DNA of 44,698 nucleotides from Reclinomonas americana ATCC 50394 (lineage: Eukaryota > Jakobida > Jakobea > Jakobida). Each line of letters opens with the position of its first letter. Position 1 is the first letter of the stretch. The stretch is taken from the NCBI GenBank assembly GCA_048213135.1, contig PS015171.1, positions 23,215 to 67,912 of the forward strand, in the 5' to 3' direction. The translations under genes and the position numbers were made by a program. Under the pieces are notes generated by a model, which ran no database searches, had not been told where the DNA came from, and saw only the letters and a program-made list of their open reading frames with translations. Below, piece after piece: positions 34,371-44,698 of this stretch.

Positions 34371-37300
34371 TTACTGGCCCAGAGCGGCCCAGGTGAAGTC
34401 CACGGCTGGAGCACCAGGTCCCGGCACTGCAGCGCACACGTATCATGAGATCGAGAAACAATAGAGGCGCATAGATCGGCAGCACGCAACGGCCAAGTGC
34501 AGGGCCAGCCGGGTTCGTCAACGCGAGGCACGCCTGGAAGGCAGTGGCGGTCACATTGGCCGTCGTCAGAGAAATCGAGTAGGCGAGCGCAGTGCCGGCC
34601 ACATCGTAGACCGTGCGACTGGAGGAGTTGAGCTGCCAGCCGCGAGCAAACACCACCACTTGCGGCGCTGAAGTGAACGGCGTCGAAAACGTAATCGTGG
34701 TGCAGGTAGCCGAAGTCAGTGTGCCCTGCATACATCAAGAGAGTGGCAGTCAGTGACCAGCTGGCATCCGCACCGAGTACCACCAGTCACGCACCTCTCC
34801 ACCCTTGAGTCCAACGCCACCAGCATTGCCAGTCGCCTGCATGGCAATCCACGAGTACACGAGACGCGACACGCGAGCATCGGCGTACGCCCAGGCGCTA
34901 CGCAGCAAGCGACGTACATGAATGAGGCACAAGAGAATGTGCAACGGATAACCACGACAGATAACACACACCGATGCGTAAACGACTGTGTGCTCACACC
35001 CTCGACGGTGCCCGTAAAGTGCGCCGGACGGCGACCGTCCAAGTGCAAGTGACGAAGCGCTGCAACCACAGTGGGCGGCGAGTTGAAGCCGAGGAGCGAC
35101 TGATTGACGGCCTGATCGCGGCCCGGATCGGCAAGGAGCGAGCCAGACGGCGGCAGCGAGAACCAGTCGGAGCGCACTTGCGAGGAGTGGCTGACGGTGC
35201 CCTGCGCGGTGGCGCCGAGGTTGCGCGGCGTATAATGCGCCAGGATGTTGACTTGCAGATTCGTAATGCTATCACTGGCGTAGGCCAGGCAGCGCAGTGT
35301 CATGAAGCGCACATCGACACGCTGCACGGAGAGAGCAAAACACAATTTAGATCGCACGATGATCACACTCTGCAGCACATGAAAAGCACACCGTAGTCGA
35401 GCAATACACGCGCGAGTCACTAACAGCGGCCACAGCAAATGCGGAGATGCCGACGAGAACGTCCGGTGTGCCGGCTGACGACAGGAACATGCATGTGAGA
35501 ATTGCAGGGATAGGCACCCAGCATTCAAACACGCGCCAACAAACCGAAGCGCGAGTGGTTCGTCGGGTCCCATTCAATCTGCGTCTCAAAGGTGCGACTT
35601 CCCGTTCCGCCGTTGAACAGAGAATTCGCCCAGTCGGGGAAGAGCGGATCGGCGGCGACCGAGGAGTTGACAATGTCTACAACGTAGCGCGCGTGAGCAG
35701 TGGATCTGCGTACCAATGAAATCCCCCCGAGTGGACGCAACGAGTGCCCACAGCAATGACGCCACCAGGCACGGCAGCCCACGTAGTCCCGTCCGACTTG
35801 AGGTAGCAGACCTGGTAGGCGCCGCTGCTGGTGAACGTGGCCGTGGCGCCAAACGAGGTGCATGTGCCATCGGTGCCACAGTTCTTCACACCAACGTCAC
35901 CCGCAAGCGGGTCGTTTGACGGAAGCGACGATGCGAACGTGCCCTCCGTCGCCGGGCTGTTGCACAGATCCTTGCCAAAGACGACGGCCTTGATCTGGAG
36001 TGGTGCACATACACACATGAGTTCGCGAACGAGAAATGCGCGCTAGTCACCATGCACGCACATCGATGCAGCTGGTGAAGCGACCGAGAAGGCGAACGAG
36101 AGCCGCGGTGTTGGGGAGGAGACCATCCGCAGACGACAGCGTAGGAGTTGAATTCGGAGCCGCTGCACGAGGGACGCGTGCACGTTAATGCGACTGGCCA
36201 GCAACAAAACACATCAACGTGCGAGCACGAACCAGAGACGGCAAACTTGCCAAAGTCGACATCAGCGTTGCTGGAAACCGAGAGCTTGCCGCACAGACGA
36301 TATGGACCGGGTGTGGCCAGAGCAGTGCACGAGCTGCGCGTGTCGACCTGCAGCTCCAGACCAGTCAGGACGGTGGATCCCACCGTGATTGTGGTGTTTG
36401 GCAGCGAGGTGCCGTTGCATGCCGAGGTCGACGACACGTAGAACACGTTGCCGGCACCCGGCGTCAGTGCGGACAAGTCACCGCCCGTCACCGTGATCGT
36501 GGCGCCGACGATGCCCGAAGGCACCACATACACGCCCGACGACACCGTCGGCGACACTGTGCCACGCACGTTAGGAAACAGATGGTCATATGTGGGGGAA
36601 AAATAGAATCGACGCACAGATAGACACCGACAGGAAGAGCACTGGGCTGTACGAGACACCGCCATTGATCGACTGGCACAGAGTGAGTCCAGTGTAGCCA
36701 GTGGAGGTGGCCAGGGTGTTGAAGTTGAGTGTCACCGAGGTGGCAGAGGTGAAGGTCGTGATGCTAATCTCCGTCTGGGTGGCAGCATCTTGAGTGCAAG
36801 CCGCATTACTGAAGAGGTTGAACACCGTAAGGGCGGTGTTGCTGAAACCGCCACCGATGACCACAACCGGCTGCGTCAGGGTGCTGGTCAGCAGCAGGAT
36901 GCTCGTGGGCGAGACCGCGCACGGGCCAGCCACAGTCACAGTCGCGCCAGTCGGCGTGTAGGTGGTGCCGCCGTTAGTCGACGCACACAGCGTGAACGTG
37001 CCCGGTGCGACATCACCAGCCGCACTGGCGAATACCAACGTGGCCGAAGTCGCAGAGTTGATCGTTGGAGTGACAGTGGGGTTCGTGGCAAGAGTTCCGC
37101 ACAACCCCGTGCTCAGCACCGAGGTCGTCAGTCCAAACACCGGAGCGACGAGCGGGGCCGAGACGGTAAAGTTGGATCCCGCGACATCCACACTCTGTGT
37201 GAAGGGACCTCCGACCGCTGCACACACACGCGTAGTCAGCAGCGCACCAGAGCCGCGAGAGATGGCAAGAGGGGAATACGGGCAAACCTGCATTGCACTG

Positions 37301-40300
37301 GCCAGCGTAGATGGTCGGCTGAGTGCTGACACAGGTGCCGGTGATGGTCACCTGCACGCCCACGTAGCCCCAGTTGCCGTTGGAGCGGGTCTGGCACAAG
37401 AACATCGGAGCGCCGAGCGGGGTCGCCTGATTGCTCGTGTCGAAAATCAGACTCTGGGTCGTCGATGTGGAGGCCGGTGTGCTTGCGGCACGGATGCGAA
37501 CGGTGGTAAGCTGACCCGTGACACACTGGTTCGAATCAAACAGGCCAAGTCGGTAGGTGCTGTTGGCCGCGGGAAGCGACAAGCCAGTGAAGTTGATGGT
37601 GGTCAAGTTGGTGGAGGCCGAGCACGCCGGCTGCAGCTGCACGGTCGCCGGCGATGTGAGGCACGAGCCGTTGTTGCGGAGGACAACGCCTACACAACAG
37701 CAACAGAGTTGGTGCGTCAGGCATGGGTGGCTGAGGCAAACGAACTTGTGAAACATAAGCAAACCAGTGTGGGCATAGTGGCCATTGTCGCCCGCGGAAG
37801 TGGAGCACAGGTACAGGTTGCCAGTGATCGTGGCGTTGCTGGTGAACGTCAGCGACAGAGACGTGTTTGCAGTCACCGTAGTCGGCGAGGAGACTATCAC
37901 ATGGTTGCCTTGATTTGCCGTGCAAGCGGCGTCGGTAAACACAGCGTACTGCGCATGAGTGCATGTACATGTTGATAGTCAGCTTCCTTGTGTCGTACTG
38001 ATACGTATGGATAGCAATTACCGCACCGTGTTCGACGCCGCCAAGTCCGTACCCGTCAGCGTCACCACACGCGCAACCGCACACTGAGCACCACCTGACT
38101 TGTCGGCAATCACAATGCGCGTTGGCGAGAGCGAGCAGGCACCCGCCACTCGCACAGTTGCACCCTGTCGTCGAGCACAGTGAGCAAGAATTGAAAGTAT
38201 CGCGCGAAAGATGAATCACACAGAGGAATCACCGTGTCTACGTAGTTGCTCTGTGTGGACAGGTTGCGCACGCAAAGGTGCAGCACGGTGACAGACGATG
38301 TCAGGCGGTTGACGGTGTTGAAGCCGAGAGTTTCCATGTTCACACTGTCGACTGCAGTGCGCGAAATGCTGATCGAGGTTTCCAGGGTGTCGCACGTGGT
38401 CGTAGTTGCCAAGGCGTACACCTGGTTCGGGTACGCCGCCGCAGTCTTGAAGCTCGAACCGAATACGCCCACCGACAGAATGGCCGGATCCGGAATCGTC
38501 TGACCCACCACGGCCACGGTGCGCCTGTGGTAATCAATCGCAATACAGATTGTCAGCATCTCATGGAATGGACAGAGATGTGCACGCTCGAGGAGAAGCA
38601 CAGAGAAACTCAACTGTCGGACGAAGCAGGAACCAGGAGTCAGGCGGATGTTGGGGTTGGCGGAGAAGACCGTCTTCTGAATGCACGATCCGTCGTTGCG
38701 GATGACAGCACCCGTCCATGCGAAGCTGCCGGCGTCCGCGGCCGAAGAAGAGCAGAGGTACTGGTCGCTGTCCGAGACCAATGTGACCGATGTCAGCGCC
38801 AGCGACATGCTGGTGAGGCCGGAGACAGTAGTGGGCGACGCTGTCGTGACAGCGGGGCTTGCAGTGGAGGCGCAGGCTCTATCCGTGAACACGCGATACT
38901 GCGCAGATTTCACACAGTCACGAGGACATTGAGTGCCGGCGACAACAGGCAAATTGGCTGCACTCGAAAGAGTGCAAAACGCAACTGTCTTGGCCGGATC
39001 CAGCTGAGTGCCCACAAGAGTAAACGTGCGAGTCAACAGGGCATTAGTACAGAAGGGATCGGTCATCAAGATGGACAGCGGTCGAGTGACACAAGAGCCG
39101 TCGACCAGGATGGTGGCGCCGGTGAACATCCAGTTGGTGCCACTGTCTGCACTCTTGAAACACTGCGCGAATACAACAGTAAAGACACGGGCGCAATTGA
39201 CGCTCGGACGGCAGATGAATGCTTATCACACGTACCACGTATCCAGGGCTGGTGTTGGTTGCCACAACCGAGGTCAGCGTAAACTCCAGCCGCTGGTTCG
39301 TGGCACTCCAAGCCGCACCCGAAGCACTATTGGAGACCGTGCACACCGTCAGATGACAAGCGCACAACGAGGTGAACAAAGTTGATGCCACACGCAACGA
39401 AGGAACAATCGTGTAGCCCGTACGCTGCGTCGAGCAGGTGTTTTCATCGAAGACAGCGTACTTCTTGGCGGCGTTCGCAGGAAGCGAAGGGTCGAGGAAA
39501 CCACTGCCCTTGACAGAGATGGCTTGTGTGTTGGAGATGCAAGTGCCCGGGGTGAGGGCGACAGGGAATGTGTTGGTCAGTGCGCCGGCCGAGATACACG
39601 GCCCGTCCACACGGACAACCGAGCCCGTCCACGAGCTGCGCGGTGGGAGGTAAGACGTGCACATATATACATGTTTGTGTGTGTAAGGCGAGTAACAACA
39701 GGTCACGAAACTACTGGCCATTGTCAGCCGCCACATCCGTGCTGCACAGGTAAAAGTTCGCCGTGGATGCGGTGACTGAATTGAAATCCAGCGTCAAAGT
39801 CGACGTGCCGAACACAGGGTTGGCGACGGTGACGGCCGTGGCCACGGTGGCGCATGCCGAATCCGTCGTGATTTCGTACTTTTAGTTGAGAGAGAGAGAG
39901 AGAGAATACAACACGTCAGCCACGTGTGCGCATCGCCAGACCGCCAAACAACGTACCGCATTGTTGTTCTCGATACCGAAGCCCGACACGGTGATTGTAC
40001 GAGTTGATGTGCACACTGCAGCACCCGGGTCGGGGAGCTGAATGCGGGCAATCGTGTTGGTGCACACGCCGCCGACATTGACAACCGGGCCTAGAACAAA
40101 CATGTTAATGTCATACATCGGCGGTGCAGGTGAACGGAGGCACACATACAAAGTGCGCACCAACAAATGCCCAGTTGCTTGTGTTGCCTCGACGCATGCA
40201 GAGGACGAACGAGGTGTTCACACTGGGACGGTACACAGTGGTCTGAAACGACAGCTTCTGGTTCCCCGTGTCGGTCACGCTGTCGAGCAGAATCGTCACT

Positions 40301-41083
40301 TGGAGGTTGATATTCGCCGGATCGCAAGTTTCAAATACCCCGTTGCCAGTGCTGGCGAACAAGGCATACTGCTTGACTGCACGTATGCACACAACGTGGT
40401 GAGAGTGAGAACATGTCAGGCGTGTGCACGTGAGACTGCGAACCAGGGAAGTCTTGGAAGGGATTGCCAGTCACAGGAATGATCTGCGGCTCGTCAAAGC
40501 AACCGCCGCGGGTGACCTTGATAAGCGGAGTGTCGATGCATGTCGCGCCGACCCACACATCAATGCCCGTGTTCACGCCATCGGCAAACAGGAAGAAGTG
40601 CGTGTCGAAAATAGCTGAAGGGGCGGAGTCAAACTGCAGCCGGAGTGTCGTCGGCTGCAAGTCGAAAATGTTGGCACCAAATGCAAAGTTGGCTCCCGCG
40701 TCCCGTCTGCAGAAAGTAAATCGACAAGAGCTCAGCATTGGCGGCACTTAGTGGTGGGAGTGAGAGTGTGCAAAGTACGTACACAGAAAACGCGGTGCCA
40801 AAGTTGTAGATGGTGTCCAAGCTGGTGCCAGTGAAATCAATGACTTGCACATATCCACCAGTGGTGAACTTGACGCAGTCGGACGGAGCCAGGAACACCG
40901 CCGTGGGCGTCTCCAACGCTGCACACAGAAAGGATTCCATTAGTGAGTGGAAAGGAGTGGACAAGAGGCGAGACAGCGCTCACCTCCATCTGCGTGTGTC
41001 GCGTGCAACAGCACCAAAACTGCGACAAGCATGGTCGCCAGAGCAACCACAGAGTGGCAGTGCATTTTGCGGGTAGCACTCAT
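34371..41083 (-). CDS. Secreted protein of tandem cysteine-containing repeats with a C-terminal H-type-lectin-like domain
   Basis: Multi-exon gene starting at the ATG at 41083 with a clear signal peptide (VVALATMLVAVLVLLHATHA), first exon 40984-41083. The body has at least eight diverged units of about 100 residues. Each has a GAxVxxxGxC start (GSVVRVDGPC, GATILVDGSC, GAVIRNDGSC, GVVLRNNGSC, GVQVTITGTC, GATVTVAGPC), a YxVFxDxxC middle (YAVFDENTC, YRVFTDRAC) and an [FY]xLCxS motif near the end (FYLCSTDVA, YLCSSSAAD, LYLCSTSAG, FTLCASTNG). The last two exons (about 34491-34732 and 34371-34426) give TPFTSAPQVVVFARGW, NVTATAFQACL and the terminus VDFTWAALGQ, which fits the H-type lectin fold (F..P.V, Vt..gF, v.W.A.G). 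No C-terminal membrane anchor. Probably secreted and carbohydrate-binding (inference). Exon boundaries in the middle are approximate. Confidence 0.8.
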
Positions 41084-41674
41084 GTTTCTCTGCGCACAGT
41101 GACGCTCAGTGAGAACACATCACAGCACGCAGCGACGAGGTGAGAAAAGACAACCAAGAGAAAGAGAGAGGACGCGTTGAAACCAAGGCAAGCAGTGATC
41201 GTGTGTGTGTGTGTGTGCACGCGCGCTCTCTCTCTCTTGCTACACAGGAGGGAGAGAGAGCACAGAAGCACGCGTGTGTTTGATACGCACGTCTCCACGC
41301 TCCACAGTGCGAGGGGGGACCGAAACTACCGAAACAAAAGAGACGAAAATGTGCGGCTTCGCGCGCGCGCGAAAGCCAACGTCTCTAACGGCCGCATTTT
41401 CTTCTCTGTCGCCGGTGCTCGCTTTCTCGCTCGTCCCTGTTGTCATTGGCCACCGCCGCCTGTGTAGAGAAAGGAATGCACGCTTAACATCGCCCAACGC
41501 ACCTCATAGAACTGCCTGTCTGTATACAGCTGCTGCACGAACACCGGCCGTCGTCGCTTACGCACTCGCATTTCGCTCACGCGTGCTCGGCGGACTCGGC
41601 GGACTCGGCGGACTCACTGCATCGCACACGCCACCTGCCCCCACACACGGCACTTCCGTCTATCGTATCGTACG
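41084..41674. promoter_or_regulatory. Intergenic region upstream of the repeat-protein gene
   Basis: About 590 bp between the ISCA1 stop (41675) and the repeat-protein ATG (41083). It contains GT (about 41201-41217) and CT (about 41225-41237) tracts, a CG-repeat patch (41361-41372) and three 9-bp CGGACTCGG units at about 41587-41613. No gene seen. Expected to hold the promoter of the minus-strand repeat-protein gene and the ISCA1 3' UTR. Confidence 0.45.
41586..41614. repeat. Three tandem copies of a 9-bp unit
   Basis: The unit CGGACTCGG is repeated perfectly three times in intergenic DNA. Simple tandem duplication. Confidence 0.9.
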
Positions 41675-42433
41675 TCAGTCTACATTGAAACTCTCACCAC
41701 ATCCACAGGTGCCCTTGGCATTGGGATTGGTGAATGTGAACTCACTGGCCAGTCGCGTCTCCTGTGCATCGCCCGTCGCAGGCTGGTTGAGTTCGACGTG
41801 CACCTGGAGGGGGAAAAAGGAGAGGAGAGCAACACACACCTTGTAGTCCATCTCCACTCCCAGCAAGTACATGAGTGCCTTTGGCTCGATGACCACACGG
41901 ACGCCTGCGACCAAGAGGAGGAATGAGAGAACACACGCACACACGCAGACGCACATGCGCGTGAGAGAGGTACACGCACCCTTCGTCTCCACCACCTCCT
42001 CAAACTTGCCCGGCGGCTCACGAGCATAGTTGAGTGTGTACGAGAAGCCATTGCATCCACCACGCCGCACTCCCAGTCGCACTCCATAACAAGGACCGCC
42101 ACTGTCGCCGCTCTGCTCCGTCTGCATCCGCATCAACTCCGCAATTCGCTCCGCCGCCGCATCAGTCTGCCACCCACCAATCACATCACTCATCATCCAA
42201 CCATATCTCACGTGCACACTCCTTACCAATGTCAAAACTTCTTTCCGTGGTCGTAGCCGCGCAGCTGGTCGCTCCGGCAACGGTGCACCACCACTCGCGC
42301 CTCCACGCCGATCGCACGCTGACGTGTCGCGAGCTGCGGACGACGACAAGGATGACATGGAACGCGGTGGTGCCCATGCGGCGACGACTGTAAACTCCAC
42401 GCGAGACAACCGCGTCACTAGTGCACGCAGCAT
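41675..42433 (-). CDS. ISCA1: ISCA1, mitochondrial A-type iron-sulfur cluster carrier
   Basis: Four exons: 42227-42433, 41980-42166, 41840-41904, 41675-41803, in phase, about 195 residues. The ATG at 42433 starts an Arg-rich, Ser-rich leader fit for mitochondrial import. The mature part follows ISCA1 closely: RKEVLTL|TDAAAERIAEL at the start of the fold, VRLGVRRGGCNGFSYTLNY with the first cluster cysteine, VRVVIEPKALMYLLGVEMDY, and the terminal GTCGCGESF with the other two cysteines. The NGFSYTLNY signature and the C-terminal ESFNVD favour ISCA1 over ISCA2. It delivers clusters to mitochondrial [4Fe-4S] enzymes with ISCA2 and IBA57 (family knowledge). An insertion of about 12 residues between LGVEMDYK and LASEF is carried partly by its own exon start. 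The start lies 107 bp from the divergent plus-strand gene. Confidence 0.95.
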   Translation of the reverse strand: MLRALVTRLSRVEFTVVAAWAPPRSMSSLSSSAARDTSACDRRGGASGGAPLPERPAARLRPRKEVLTLVRSVHVRYGWMMSDVIGGWQTDAAAERIAELMRMQTEQSGDSGGPCYGVRLGVRRGGCNGFSYTLNYAREPPGKFEEVVETKGACTSLTRMCVCVCACVLSFLLLVAGVRVVIEPKALMYLLGVEMDYKVCVALLSFFPLQVHVELNQPATGDAQETRLASEFTFTNPNAKGTCGCGESFNVD

Positions 42434-42540
42434 CGTCGCTCTTTGAGTGGATAAGGATGCGCGGATTCCACGACAATCAACAAACAATTGTCGCGGGCTG
42501 GTGACTGCTTGCCAAGTGCGTTGGGCGTGGACTGGGGAGG
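42434..42540. promoter_or_regulatory. Divergent promoter interval ISCA1 / anchored protein
   Basis: 107 bp between the two start codons. No TATA box or obvious motif. Both transcripts must start within or near it. Confidence 0.45.
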
Positions 42541-44484
42541 ATGACGCCATTGGCGTCGAGACGATCGTGTACTGTCGTTGTGGTGTCGTTGTTTGCGTGT
42601 GCGGTGCTGTTGGGCACGGTGTGGTCGCTGCTGCGTGCTGATCGCCACGTGTCTGTTGACGGTGGCGAGAGAGAGGAGGCGGGATCGGTGGTGGTGGAGG
42701 AGGAGGAGTTGATGTTGTGGGATGGTCGAGAGGATGTGACGGCGGAGGTGCATGAGTGGCGTGAGCAGCTGGAGGTGTGGGTGATTGCGCTGGTGAGTGT
42801 TGTGAGAATGTGTTTGACTGGTGTGTGTGCAGGCGGCTCGACGACGGGGACCTGTGGGCGGTGGGCAGTGTCGGGAGCATGTGACACGCATGGCGGGGTT
42901 GCCGGCGTCGGTGGCCAACTGGATCGAGATGGCTGTGCGCAATCCGTTCATGTTGCGCTTTTTTTTTGATTGTCTCTGTTGACAACTGCGTGTGCATTTC
43001 GTGACACGAGTGTCGCGTCGCAGACATCGACTGCTGCTCGATCTGGCGTCGCCTACGTTGTGTCAGCGACCGTCGATGATGGCGCTGAGAGAGCGATTGC
43101 AGTCGGCGCAGTGCGCACGGCTGAGTAGTTGCGTGCACACGCGCGCGCAACGAACGATGCTGGGCTCTGTTTTGCTTGTTGGTGACGCGTCGATGGTACG
43201 CGCACGCAGGTCACACGTCCACATTCTGGCAAATCTACCACAAGCCGGAGACGTGGTCTTCATTGTACAACATGCCGTGGACAGGTGTGTGTTGCATCGC
43301 AGCGCGGCAACAAACAAGATCGCTCAATTGCCGTGCGGGCAGGTGGTATCAGTGTGACGCCCGACCAGTTGGCTCGCTACTGCGACATCAACATTACCGA
43401 CTTTACCACGACGTTTGTGACGGATCCACCCAGCAAGGGACTGCGTGCACAGACGCAGTTTGCAGAGCAGGCGGCGATTGTACCGTTCGGACTCGGCGCG
43501 TACTGCTTGCCACTGCCTGACTGGTTCGGCTTTGGCACATGGTGAGGGTGGGGCGGTACTCCATGCACTTGCCGCTTGCAGTTGCTGACGTGCGGTGTGT
43601 GTGCTCTCTGCAGGCAGCAAGACGTGAAGGTGCGGCCGCCGTGTGAGGTGCTGGGCGACTTTGACATTCAAGGTGTGTGTTTTTGGAGAGCGCACTCCCA
43701 CTCCCACTCTCGCTCATCGACGAGTTGCGTAGCTGTGTCAGAGAATACCGTGCTTGCATGGGTGCGTGCTGGAGAGGATCGAGCTGCTGTCGTCGTCGCC
43801 GTCGTCGTCCCCCTGCCCTCACATGTATGTGTGTATGTGCGAACAGAACGATTTTCTGAGTTCCACGCAGGGCAGTCTGCTGAAACAGGCTGCCGAGGCA
43901 CACGGCAAGGCACTGGTGGATACACTGGAGTCAATGATGCAGGAGGTGTTTGGCACGCCGTTCCCCATTCCGGCCGAGATCCAGTGCAAGGACTACCGCT
44001 GCATCCCGTGCTGTGCCCACATGTACATGCACCGGAACACGCTTCGCGTGTTTGCCAAATTCCAGCTGGCCTTCTTCGCCTACGCCTTCGGTACAGGGCA
44101 ATACTTGGGTGGTTGCTCGTACCTGGAGCGCGGAATGACGCACGGCCGGTGCTTCGCGTACGTGGCAGAGCGACTGACGTCGCTCTTCTTCTTCATGAAG
44201 GAACGCAAGGTGACCGCAACGTCGATGCGCTCTTCCCACCTATTTCGTTCCGTGCTCACTCCCTCGGTTGCGCCGCGCAGTTGCTACTGTGGAGGCTTCC
44301 GCTTCGCACCGAGTGTCCAGACCCGGTTTCCGTGGAAACCTTCGACTTTTACCAGCAACAGCCGGCACTCACTAATCAAGATATTAATCGATTGTTCGAC
44401 GCTCTCGTGGAATGCAACAATATGGCGGCGGCCGAGAATCAACAAGAGGAGGAGAAGGACGAGGCGGAGCGTGAAGTACCATAA
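42541..44484 (+). CDS. Unrecognised protein with N-terminal membrane anchor
   Basis: Eight exons in continuous phase (42541-42792, 42833-42951, 43024-43127, 43210-43284, 43343-43541, 43614-43674, 43847-44209, 44281-44484), 458 residues. Residues 12-32 (CTVVVVSLFACAVLLGTVWSLL) form a single hydrophobic anchor after a short basic N-terminus, suggesting a signal anchor with the bulk in a lumen. Acidic residues follow, then a helical part (VTRMAGLPASVANWIEMAV, LLLDLASPTLC), a conserved-looking FWQIYHKPETWSSLYNMPW, and a Cys/aromatic-rich region (CKDYRCIPCCAHMYMH, FAYAFGTGQYLGGCSY). The C-terminus is Glu/Lys-rich. Family not recognised. The exon phases depend on two GTTGCG donors (42952, 43128). 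Confidence 0.8.
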
Positions 44485-44698
44485 AGACTGTCGGAGTTGT
44501 CTGTCCCGCGCTCGAGCTCGCACTTCCCGCGCAGACAGATTTCTCGCGTTGCCAATGGAAGAACGCACTGTGCTCGACGGTTGCGTTTCTCCCACGAAGC
44601 CACTGCGCACATGCACGCACGCACACACACGCCACACGCATGTCACACTTCGGTCAGCGTGACATGTCTCTCACATGGCTCACACACACATACACGCG
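44485..44698. other. 3' flank
   Basis: Downstream of the last stop codon. Contains CACA-rich sequence at the right edge; no gene seen. Confidence 0.5.

Noticed and set aside
41675-43150. Single long open frame suggesting a 491-residue minus-strand protein
   Set aside because: Its upstream part is antisense to coding exons of the plus-strand anchored protein and low in complexity. ISCA1 starts at the ATG at 42433, and introns at 42167-42226, 41905-41979 and 41804-41839 restore the family sequence.
1-44698. Bacterial operons, rRNA, tRNA or transposase genes
   Set aside because: Spliced genes throughout, no Shine-Dalgarno-led gene strings. No cloverleaf, rRNA-like block or transposase motif was recognised on reading either strand.

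Overview
The window is nuclear DNA of an intron-rich, GC-rich unicellular eukaryote. Nearly every gene is broken by short (about 50-100 bp) GT-AG introns with pyrimidine-rich ends. TAA and TGA act as ordinary stops. Genes are packed on both strands: divergent start codons lie about 80-110 bp apart and one convergent pair of stop codons lies 22 bp apart. The lineage cannot be fixed from this sequence; a free-living heterotrophic protist fits best. Three runs of N (5932-6360, 6593-7343, 15852-16447) are assembly gaps. Exon models were built by hand from splice signals, reading phase and protein similarity, so boundaries may be off by 1-2 bp.

Layout, left to right. (1) <1-8607, minus: a very large secreted or membrane protein with a signal peptide, EGF-like repeats and many beta-sandwich segments; it runs off the left edge and contains two gaps. 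(2) 8687-9691, plus: a small coiled-coil/basic protein, possibly Sds3/BRMS1-like. (3) 9714-19409 and (4) 20047-28795, both minus and head-to-tail: two paralogous receptor-type nucleotide cyclases of about 2,130 and 2,150 residues. Each has a TmcB-like polytopic N-terminus, two membrane-flanked ectodomains, three PAS domains and a class III cyclase domain. (5) 29284-31391, minus: a TCAIM-like (DUF4460/DUF4461) mitochondrial protein. (6) 31816-34079, plus: an amphiphysin-like BAR protein with endocytic motifs. (7) 34371-41083, minus: a secreted protein of tandem cysteine-containing repeats ending in an H-type-lectin-like domain. (8) 41675-42433, minus: ISCA1, the mitochondrial iron-sulfur carrier. 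(9) 42541-44484, plus: an unrecognised protein with an N-terminal membrane anchor.

The main discovery candidate is the cyclase pair. The upstream paralogue keeps both metal-binding aspartates but has lost the Asn/Arg transition-state pair. The downstream paralogue has lost both metal aspartates but keeps the Asn/Arg pair and the adenine-selecting Lys/Asp. This is the split seen between C1 and C2 of animal adenylyl cyclases, here carried by two separate adjacent PAS-receptor genes, so the two products are predicted to form an obligate heterodimeric cAMP synthase. The upstream protein also has two PKA-type RRxS sites in its tail.

A second pattern is a recurrent 5' splice-site class, GTTGCGT/GTTACGT/GTTGAGT. 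It equals this genome's ordinary donors (GTGCGT/GTACGT/GTGAGT) with one extra T after GT, and is forced by reading phase in many introns.
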